A stretch of 16,328 nucleotides of DNA from an uncultured Prevotellaceae bacterium. Lineage in GTDB: Bacteria > Bacteroidota > Bacteroidia > Bacteroidales > Bacteroidaceae. The position numbers and the translations under genes were made by a program. Positions 10,301 through 16,328 of this stretch are shown here, one piece after another. The notes under the pieces are model-generated. The model saw nothing but the letters and a program-made list of their open reading frames with translations. It had not been told where the DNA came from and did no database searches. Numbering within the stretch: position 1 is the stretch's first letter; each line of letters opens with the position of its first letter. The stretch is from positions 1 to 16,328 of the forward strand of contig CAMZHP010000038.1 in NCBI GenBank assembly GCA_947306845.1. The letters run 5' to 3'.

Positions 10301-11253
10301 GTGTTGATGTCCAAGGTGTCCAAGTCTTTCCAGTAACCATTGATTTTGGCCTGCACATACAGGTAGCAATTGGTGTTGACTTTGCTGCTCACGATGCCGC
10401 AGTTGCGCAGACCGAGGCGTGCGCTCTCGCTGGAGTTGATCATCTGGCTGCTGTTGATGCGCGAGAGGCTGTTGTTGCTGAATGTGACTGTCAGTTCCGT
10501 AGGGCTGGTGAACTTATACTCCGGCTCCGGAGCCAGTTCAAACTTTGGCTGACCCAGTTTGATGTAATAATCGTAGTGTACATACATCCACACTTTGGCG
10601 CGAAGTGTAGGGTTCTTGTAGTATTTGCTGTAGCCCTTCACTTGAAGGCGGGTGTAGCCCTCATCCCAGGCTTTCTTTGTCAGGGTTACATGGGCTCCGA
10701 TCTGGTGCCCGTAACTCGTTTTTCCTGAGCCTGTGCGAAACAGTTGTGGATGGGTGATGTACACGTATGACGAGGCATAGTTGTCAAGCAGGTAGCATTG
10801 CGAGTCATCGCTGTTGATGTAACTGCCGGCCACTTTTTTTGTTTCGCCGTTGTCTTTCACCAAATACCAGTCGAAATCGGTATTCTGGTATTCCATGTCT
10901 TTGGAGTGCTTCACACCTACGCCCAACTTGACGTCAAAGCCTGGGTTGGCAGTGGTGCAGGTGGCGCCGTTGCCGACCTCCACCATGCAGAGGCGGTTCC
11001 ACATGCTGCCTTCGCCGTCGCCTGTCCACCAACCGTAACTGTGGCTGGTGTTGTTCTCAAACTCAATTTGGAAATTGGCGTTCCAAGAGACGCCTCCACT
11101 GGTGCCCGACCTGCTGGCCTTGTTCGAAAAGGAATTGGCCATGGCAGGCAGCGTCATGCTTAGGATGAACAGAAAGGTCAGGACATTCCTGACGGTTTGT
11201 TTTGTATTGTTTCTCATAAGGCTATTGTTGATCTTGTTTTTGTTGTCTTTCAT
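1306..11253 (-). CDS. Giant secreted multidomain protein (FN3/LamG/Ig-like) with probable T9SS C-terminal domain
   Basis: 3315 aa, about 365 kDa. The signal peptide has its hydrophobic core at about 24-36 and cleaves near AMA39. Approximate domains, assigned by eye: unrecognised beta-rich N-terminus (45-240); FN3-like (385-480, 500-600, 600-690); carboxypeptidase-regulatory-like halves (702-727 and 967-995) around a LamG-like domain (about 735-925); a second regulatory-like domain (1028-1110); unrecognised core (about 1395-2020); Big_5-like halves (2151-2192 and about 2646-2698) around two LamG-like domains (about 2205-2400 and 2402-2610); a BACON-like Ig domain (2700-2800); paired modules A-B-B'-A' (2817-3225); and a terminal domain (3230-3315) ending GVYIVKAVDQAGNKCVKRII, typical of T9SS type A sorting domains. 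LamG/FN3/Ig arrays usually mediate adhesion or binding, and no catalytic domain was seen. Met13 (11217) is an alternative start: it gives a more normal 27-residue signal peptide and has A-rich sequence upstream, but removes the ATGA overlap. That one protein is made throughout is certain; its function is inferred. Confidence 0.9.
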   Translation of the reverse strand: MKDNKNKINNSLMRNNTKQTVRNVLTFLFILSMTLPAMANSFSNKASRSGTSGGVSWNANFQIEFENNTSHSYGWWTGDGEGSMWNRLCMVEVGNGATCTTANPGFDVKLGVGVKHSKDMEYQNTDFDWYLVKDNGETKKVAGSYINSDDSQCYLLDNYASSYVYITHPQLFRTGSGKTSYGHQIGAHVTLTKKAWDEGYTRLQVKGYSKYYKNPTLRAKVWMYVHYDYYIKLGQPKFELAPEPEYKFTSPTELTVTFSNNSLSRINSSQMINSSESARLGLRNCGIVSSKVNTNCYLYVQAKINGYWKDLDTLDINTGGYEPNEVKLTIPADKPIRLYYFRSTTSTHTMKTAYYRGGKWTEGNADIKQVSDRVRVIKEFSNAPLSAIKADFNQVTGKVLISWDKNTSYLANTKFHVYRTLLYDDGSYAGNREELGSTTSNTFEDNIDRGMAWGRKYRYEVVLLDDEWLKAGVKIPTDPQPLTGVNFSQCTVNTTPALNFHLTQDMDETETIKINWTFQNIPEKESDLNFRIHRIEGDGTLTQDYGSVSARRKDGKATFTDDKPESNCETYRYYVQLDLFDNSLHYFSDTLTARITAATTLTDLTVTKGSTNEGVRVTWKANQVGTNPTQYKVLRRFIGTNDWITVHTTKGTESEYTFLDTNTEPGRYYEYNVEAYGANCENDNAPLLTDSRIEPGFGQATGTISGRVTFDTGTAVDNVKVNLLRSDDEVNGKTYSFARKVMESGTGIAWESNANEIRELMGAQKDWTVQMWVRPDDVATTERLYLLDVYRILSVYLEKGSTSATDYQLYWLNCHNETYSTNKIADGIPANEYSHITIVHKKDSILGYVNGTLLASHPLDNGNYDERLSTYTGPLALNFGTGQFTGYLDEVRMWNRAITAKEVSNNYGRVISGREEGLKIYWPFDEGLDNYAFDESRTSGVANGHHPNLKTTASSPLTPSSSQLGLYGVTNQQGEYIIRGIPFTGSGTGYTVQPELGIHEFSPSTRTGFISTGSMSLNNYDFTDVSSFTVTGKIMYAGTDIPVDSVQFAIDGTTCMADGEIIYTNSNGEYTISVPIGSHYITASRSGHTFVGQGRYPQEKGTTFEFRTDQTINFTDNTLVHFGGRLTGSAPEGKKPLGYGVSKNTIGQATLQLESLDFPQCRLNVVEQNNGLVTQIVNNSENLPVESNSELVNSESWRAGGDDNAMKYIYIKTDPKTGEFSAMLPPLRYRVSNVSFEHNPEMDNAYVFQNLNAIDLTKVYEEVTPDTLWDNSHTSYEPLFKCKKVLRLTYRSPVEFDVSQVGASNGFFGTDSVSITTTNTEEERVAVATINADDTPNYLYNYPIFEQNDNYAFKVRVFESYTNYDEDKEGKRYEIALADSVITIDNELGEQVMVAKETVKNDTLSLNMGDIVHLEANQLKLDSLGTAIYKWSAGFPNLTAPYTRSMNIFTSVNGTIYGWKQGSFEGIVFGAIPTGNNFVTVGPEKVAMVLRDPPGANSSASWQNDTIHVTSNDIIKFAGSTDGISWKFGTGMEESIYMGVGVMKKSLDAEAMYDNEIGTEATLEGIYGGGDQTTISTTEKISTSTLNSYVGSGGDLFIGYSKNYLFGGAMIVGLQKQLDGTYTLGMDKGMSVSSKFNTFFRYTQKYIEETQIPNLKMLRNKLLTQVKSVSEIPLKVDKLTFYTTLSPDDPHYGSSNTDKKIWNNQASDDAHSDDGPSYVMRVPDDFEGVDSVAFYNNAIDNWINCLKDNEEDKVKAFNDPKMLERNFSWDRGTTESYTSSTSDKEWDYSGLNKSIKLFAKLKYGVEGTVLDVKTFTYQLTNLDLHWHYTRKTTTTDETKNTFSYTLNDNNRSAALSVDVFKSPKGWGPIFRTRGGQTSCPYEGEEKTKYYEPVTVLNYATMKVDNPKISIPENMILDVPSGREATLEIVLKNESETEEPLLVPDLMCLDNPDGLQIFVDGQPIAGGLTIPLPYNIPTKKTLVIRQSDTSILKYDNVELGLVSNCEFNKVYDRAHFSIRFTQAAPNATIAVNKTVVNASDVEKNHDGYLTVTAKDYDRTFNGFKSIRVKYRFIGDNNWITAHEFFNGMDMVKDGKLQDGQSLLDEDKSSVSYSFALPQIDGHYMVCIETTSQYKDSEVTWQSEEIEIVKDTHGPMLLGQAYPNSGILTPTDDIHIKFNEPIRANYLTKEKNFTLIGDLNESPIDHYVSLQLNGTPLTYDGYIPVSNTSFSSSMWLYRQSGGTILEHGTTNSQIALDVDDNGYATLTVNGQQFAANAVQIPANQWVFLATSYVHTATENYYDAQVSTDKETLTLFNHQPVPQYNNTAQITLGEGLKGAMHELTVWSIARTPEQMREYMYKTLPVYKDGLVGYWRMNEGHGTTLTDCARGRNIYLETESWNLNNVNMAAHLDGSAYIKANVSTEVLTDDDNYLLALWFKGEKNANAGASLFSLTDRMSVDFDTNHALLLHTYRGQSSLNSEGNTITLTEKNYSDGQWHHFALNVRRGTSANVYIDGQPVKTINETEVPAFAATHVFLGARERNVGNELKPDRFFKGDIDEFVVWKATIDGTSISESRYYQSDSISSALLVYYPMEHKYKDANGVIQAEFSLDSGKKTTTGQLLTAEGPNVTQAVNAPSLKTMTTHENLDFDFTASEDEIYIKLKTLPSRMHGNLVSFTVHGVPDVSGNLSEPITWTARANFSTLKWEPYMSDIIYINKDYNYETGVNVPLANIGTETCNYKLSSLPSWLTADKMEGTIAVGQKETIKFTIGSNAPLGTNVFVIYASNNDGILEPQTFYVIVYGNSPEWHVDELLYENSMSIIGQVYIHDKIATQGMTQIAAFIDDECRGVSYPQLMTSRDAYFTNLVIYGNAADEQKPITFRIYDSERGVVYSDVLTSIAGKDTDITFINNNLKGDYDVPVKWNATNLIEQVIDLAYSWNWMSINVEPLPDMESPDHVFGNSPAFYSVKNKEGEIAFCKTTGWQGTLKEMVPGKMYKLKMANAIQHKTIRGSYIDTKEKTITIYPDYNWIGSLSIFNLSLNEAFAELQPVKGDWVIAKTGIAYYNGFSWEGTLQSIIPGQGYVYRSAAKEEKTFHFPTVEGSLQANRVGFDAENDIDAVRESNWQPFTPLDHHMFSDNMNVIATLTDGTVAVDTAWVAAYIDGECRGVTRAINGIYYINVAANAEESGKEVRFRTFYDGEVKGIVETTHFMSDNIEGDPETPKTLTISNTLGINELQYAGISIAPARTQRMVYVRSEHPLHSVEIFSTVGALVQSCPINDGMADIDLLTIADGVYIVKAVDQAGNKCVKRIIKTNKAE
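11250..11253 (-). other. ATGA stop/start overlap (small ORF to giant gene)
   Basis: The TGA of the 79-codon gene (11252-11250) overlaps the first ATG of the giant gene (11253-11251), mirroring the junction at 1306-1309. Less certain than that one, because the giant protein's signal peptide looks more normal from Met13 (ATG at 11217), which would leave a 32-nt gap instead. Confidence 0.55.
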
Positions 11254-11489
11254 TCATTCCAGAGCGACGGGGGGGCGCTCTGCTCATCCTCGTCGAAATT
11301 CATTTCATTGCTGCGCCCATCCACAGTGGCTGGGCCGTCCTTGATGGTCGTGTGCAGTACTGAGTCTCCCAAAACCGTTTCATGCAGAAAAGAAGGGCTT
11401 GTCCAGACGTTGGGTGAGGTGTATGGACGTGGTGACGGCAGCTGCATATTGGCGCAGTCGCCGATAGAGTGAAGATATTTCTTTTTCAT
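11250..11489 (-). CDS. Small hypothetical protein, first gene of the leftward operon
   Basis: 79 aa, starting MKKKYLHSIG and ending in an acidic and polar tail (MNFDEDEQSAPPSLWNE). No signal peptide, membrane segment or known motif is visible; one Cys at residue 12. The evidence that it is real: its ATG lies about 55 nt downstream of a well-formed Bacteroidetes promoter on the same strand, it is the first ORF in the transcript, and its stop overlaps the next annotated start by ATGA. It loosely resembles the many 60-90 aa Bacteroidales proteins that begin MKKxY and end in an acidic, Trp-containing tail and whose function is unknown; that resemblance is from memory. It could instead act only as a leader ORF that couples translation into the giant gene. 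A run of seven C on the coding strand (11275-11269) lies near its 3' end. Confidence 0.6.
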   Translation of the reverse strand: MKKKYLHSIGDCANMQLPSPRPYTSPNVWTSPSFLHETVLGDSVLHTTIKDGPATVDGRSNEMNFDEDEQSAPPSLWNE

Positions 11490-11544
11490 TTCAATTGTTT
11501 TACATCATTTTAGAACGTATTTTCCCCTTGGAAAGTTATTATGG

Positions 11545-11575
11545 CAAAGATAGGCTGTTTTTTGCTGAAATGAAA
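11545..11575 (-). promoter_or_regulatory. Bacteroidetes-type promoter for the leftward operon
   Basis: On the minus strand the -7 box is TATCTTTG (11552-11545), an exact match to TAnnTTTG. TTTC (11575-11572), one mismatch from the -33 TTTG, lies 19 nt upstream. Transcription should start near 11538, giving a leader of about 50 nt before the ATG at 11489. No other good match is seen on this strand between the divergent genes. Confidence 0.7.
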
Positions 11576-11603
11576 ATTATTTTGCTTTTTTTTCTGGTTT
11601 TAT

Positions 11604-11660
11604 TGCGACAACTGTCGAAAAATACGACATTTAAGCAGAAATAGCTTTTTTTCTGTCGCA
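11604..11660. promoter_or_regulatory. Candidate shared operator: cluster of CGACA/TGTCG inverted repeats
   Basis: Four alternating half-sites occur in 53 bp: CGACA (11606-11610), TGTCG (11613-11617), CGACA (11625-11629) and TGTCG (11654-11658). The outer pair extends to a perfect 7-bp inverted repeat, TGCGACA (11604-11610) and TGTCGCA (11654-11660). The first two halves form CGACA-N2-TGTCG and the middle two TGTCG-N7-CGACA. A nested CAGAAA/TTTCTG pair (11636-11641, 11650-11655) could also form a hairpin. The cluster lies between the two divergent promoters, upstream of both -33 boxes, where a transcription factor controlling both arms could bind. No regulator gene is in the window, so the factor is unknown. 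Confidence 0.4.
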
Positions 11661-11690
11661 TTGCAATGTAGAAAAAGAACGGCGCATTTT

Positions 11691-11721
11691 TTTGTGGGTT
11701 CACATAAAATGATTATATTTG
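11691..11721 (+). promoter_or_regulatory. Bacteroidetes-type promoter for the GH105-GH2 genes
   Basis: TTTG (11691-11694), 19 nt, then TATATTTG (11714-11721). Both boxes match the Bacteroidetes primary-sigma consensus (TTTG, about 19 nt, TAnnTTTG) exactly. Transcription should start near 11728, leaving a leader of about 80 nt before the GH105 ATG at 11808. Confidence 0.8.
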
Positions 11722-11754
11722 CTTCGCGAATTCGTTTGTCACTTTTTCCGATAA

Positions 11755-11781
11755 GTCCGACTGGTCTTACAGGTCGGACAA
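11755..11781 (+). repeat. Leader hairpin or 9-bp triplicate upstream of GH105
   Basis: GTCCGAC (11755-11761) and GTCGGAC (11773-11779) are perfect 7-bp complements across an 11-nt loop, so the leader RNA can form a short stable hairpin. The same bases also read as three diverged 9-mers: GTCCGACTG, GTCTTACAG, GTCGGACAA. It is therefore either a structured leader element ending 26 bp before the start codon or a remnant of a tandem repeat. No U-tract follows, so it is not an intrinsic terminator. Confidence 0.45.
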
Positions 11782-11807
11782 AATAGCTGGCAATTATCTA
11801 CAAAACA

Positions 11808-12980
11808 ATGAGAAAACTACTGACCATTTCCCTGTTGTGTTTCATGGCGACCACCGCCATGGCAGCCCATGGCACAAAGGCTCGCAAGGTGCTCGCCATC
11901 ATCGACCGCGTCAATACCTACTGGCAAGCCAACAACCCCGCTGAGGTGCGCTCTTTTTGGGACAATGCCGCCTATCATACCGGCAACATGGAGGCCTATC
12001 TCCTCACGGGAGAGCAGCGCTATCTTGACTATTCTCTGCGCTGGGCAGAGCACAACAAATGGATGGGGGCGACGGAGAGTGACCCTGCCAAGTGGGAATA
12101 CAAGAACTACGGTGAGGGTCCGCGCCATGTGCTCTTCGGCGACTGGCAGATCTGTTTCCAGACCTATATCGACCTCTATTGGGTGGCCATGGGCACCTAC
12201 ACCCCTCTGCCCAAGGGCATGAAGAGAATACCGCCTCATGACAACCCCTCGAAGCGCATCATGCGCGCCAAGGAAGTGATGGGCTATGTGGCCTATTCGA
12301 AGGACCATGACTATTGGTGGTGGGCGGATGCGCTCTACATGGTGATGCCGGTGATGACGAAGATGTATAAGCTTACCGGAGATAAGCGCTACCTCGACAA
12401 GCTCTATGAGAACATCTGCTATACCGACAGCATCATGCTCGATACCGAGACAGGACTCTATTTCCGCGACGGAAAGTATGTCTATCCCAAACACAAGACA
12501 GAAAGTGGAAAGAAAGATTTCTGGGCAAGGGGCGACGGATGGGTGCTTGCCGGACTGGCAAAGGTGTTGAAGGACATGCCGGAAAATTACGCTCATCGGC
12601 AGTTCTTTGTCGACAAATATGTCAGGTTGGCACGTGCCGTCGCTGGCCTGCAGCAAAAGGAGGGATATTGGACACGCTCGATGATGGATCCGCTGCAGGC
12701 CCCAGGGCCCGAGACCAGCGGGACGGCGTTCTTCACCTACGGGATGCTGTGGGGGGTCAACAATGGCTATCTGTCCAAGAAAGAATTCGCGCCTGTCATC
12801 AAAAAGGCATGGCGCTACCTCACCAAGACAGCCATGCAGGCCGACGGCAAGGTGGGCTATGTGCAGCCCATCGGCGAGAAAGCTATCCCAGGACAGGTGG
12901 TGGACCAGAACAGTCAGGCCAACTTCGGGGTGGGGGCCTTCCTCCTCGCCGCCTGCGAATACTTGAGATACGTTCAATAG
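11808..12980 (+). CDS. GH105 unsaturated rhamnogalacturonyl/glucuronyl hydrolase, exported
   Basis: 390 aa, the usual length of the family. Residues 1-20 are a signal peptide (hydrophobic LLTISLLCFMATTAMA, cleavage near AMA/AHG). Cys11 lies inside the core without a lipobox, so a periplasmic enzyme is expected. The mature part reads as an (alpha/alpha)6 barrel with GH105 landmarks: AYHTGNMEAY (55-64), YWWWADALYM (169-178) with Asp174 as the probable catalytic acid (the Asp143 position of Bacillus YteR), and FWARGDGWV (238-246). The family hydrolyses the 4,5-unsaturated uronic acid left at the non-reducing end by polysaccharide lyases, as in rhamnogalacturonan-I; some Bacteroides members act on unsaturated glucuronyl ends of arabinogalactan. 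Sequence alone does not separate these. It sits 86 bp downstream of the rightward promoter and is followed, after a repeat-filled gap, by a GH2 gene in the same direction. Confidence 0.9.
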   Translation: MRKLLTISLLCFMATTAMAAHGTKARKVLAIIDRVNTYWQANNPAEVRSFWDNAAYHTGNMEAYLLTGEQRYLDYSLRWAEHNKWMGATESDPAKWEYKNYGEGPRHVLFGDWQICFQTYIDLYWVAMGTYTPLPKGMKRIPPHDNPSKRIMRAKEVMGYVAYSKDHDYWWWADALYMVMPVMTKMYKLTGDKRYLDKLYENICYTDSIMLDTETGLYFRDGKYVYPKHKTESGKKDFWARGDGWVLAGLAKVLKDMPENYAHRQFFVDKYVRLARAVAGLQQKEGYWTRSMMDPLQAPGPETSGTAFFTYGMLWGVNNGYLSKKEFAPVIKKAWRYLTKTAMQADGKVGYVQPIGEKAIPGQVVDQNSQANFGVGAFLLAACEYLRYVQ

Positions 12981-13022
12981 TTCATGGTGCATAGTTCATA
13001 GTCCATAGTTCATAGTTCATAG
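12981..13022 (+). repeat. Heptamer tandem repeat (TTCATAG) x6
   Basis: Six contiguous heptamers begin directly after the GH105 stop codon: TTCATGG, TGCATAG, TTCATAG, TCCATAG, TTCATAG, TTCATAG. Three are identical and the others differ by one base. The stop itself lies in TTCAATAG, so the array may reach into the end of the gene. The next 19 bp (13023-13041) are unstructured. No terminator hairpin is seen here, so read-through into GH2 is plausible. Confidence 0.85.
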
Positions 13023-16223
<3,201 letters not shown>

Positions 16224-16227
16224 ATTT

Positions 16228-16290
16228 GGAATTAAGAATTAAGGATTTTGGAATTAAGAATTAAGGATTAGGGATTAAGAATTATGATTA
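16228..16290 (+). repeat. Imperfect direct repeat (20-22 bp unit) x3, AT-rich
   Basis: Three successive units begin GGAATTAAG, GGAATTAAG and GGGATTAAG at 16228, 16250 and 16271, with lengths of about 22, 21 and 20 bp. Each contains the core ATTAAGAATTA and ends in GATT. It begins 5 bp after the GH2 stop. This is the third short direct-repeat array on the right arm and has a different unit from the other two. Confidence 0.8.
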
Positions 16291-16328
16291 CCATTGCGAA
16301 GATGGCGGTGCGACTGGTAGGGACGCGA
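16291..16328. other. Intergenic tail, possibly the start of a dispersed palindromic repeat
   Basis: The last 38 bp contain no supportable gene; an ATG at 16284 is open for only 15 codons to the edge. The final bases, GGTAGGGACGCGA, look like the left arm of GC-rich palindromes of the GTAGGGACGCGACxxGTCGCGTCCCTAC kind that I recall between Bacteroidetes genes. The other arm would lie beyond the window, so this cannot be confirmed here. Confidence 0.2.

Noticed and set aside
11269..11275. A run of seven C (coding strand) near the end of the 79-codon gene, considered as a phase-variation switch that might fuse it to the giant gene.
   Set aside because: In the giant gene's frame a TGA stop directly precedes its ATG, and in the remaining frame a TAG follows within a dozen codons, so neither gain nor loss of one base creates a fusion. 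Seven is also short for a strongly slippery tract.
11755..11779. The GTCCGAC/GTCGGAC hairpin as a terminator or a known riboswitch.
   Set aside because: No U-tract follows it, and no conserved riboswitch core was recognised in the roughly 80-nt leader, so it is reported only as a hairpin or repeat.
11838..11842. Cys11 in the GH105 signal peptide as a lipoprotein attachment site.
   Set aside because: It lies inside the hydrophobic core, is preceded by Leu instead of Ala/Gly/Ser, and a normal AMA cleavage site follows, so signal peptidase I processing is more likely.
16284..16328. An ATG open to the right edge (MITIAKMAVRLVGTR) as the start of another gene.
   Set aside because: There are only 15 codons, starting inside an AT-rich repeat and ending in what looks like an intergenic palindrome arm. 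No promoter or signal supports it.

Overview
The window looks like chromosome from a Bacteroidales bacterium, most likely Prevotellaceae. The evidence is: Bacteroidetes-type promoters (TTTG - 19 nt - TAnnTTTG), starts with no Shine-Dalgarno sequence, a giant secreted protein with a C-terminal domain of the type IX secretion (T9SS) sorting kind, a BspA-like leucine-rich-repeat protein, exported LacZ-type GH2 and GH105 enzymes, and short 7-8 bp tandem repeats between genes. No rRNA, tRNA, CRISPR array, transposase or phage gene was seen.

Left arm (1-11489, minus strand): three genes run leftward from one promoter and are packed tightly. In transcription order they are a 79-aa protein of unknown function (11250-11489), a 3315-aa multidomain secreted protein (1306-11253), and a secreted BspA-like LRR protein that runs off the left edge (1-1309) and probably lacks only its last few residues. 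Both junctions are 4-base ATGA stop/start overlaps as annotated. The giant protein could instead start at its Met13, which would remove the first overlap. Its domains are FN3-like, LamG-like, carboxypeptidase-regulatory-like, Big_5-like and BACON-like, plus a large central region I do not recognise. No catalytic domain was seen, so a surface or adhesive role is more likely than an enzymatic one.

Centre (11490-11807): a 318-bp AT-rich divergent intergenic region. It holds one good promoter for each direction, a cluster of CGACA/TGTCG half-sites between them that could be a shared operator, and a small hairpin or 9-bp triplicate in the rightward leader.

Right arm (11808-16223, plus strand): an exported GH105 unsaturated-uronyl hydrolase is followed by an exported LacZ-type GH2 beta-galactosidase. 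This pair fits trimming of pectin (rhamnogalacturonan-I) or arabinogalactan side chains in the periplasm. No SusC/SusD pair, sensor or lyase lies in the window, so any polysaccharide utilisation locus extends beyond it or is absent. The 138-bp gap between the two genes is mostly tandem repeat: six heptamers, then eight octamers ending 13 bp before the GH2 start. A third repeat follows GH2. The last 38 bp hold no supportable gene.

The observations most worth following up are the giant protein's apparent domain-in-domain layout (LamG inserted in other beta-sandwich domains at two places), its unrecognised core, its mirrored A-B-B'-A' C-terminal modules, and the octamer array against the GH2 start codon.
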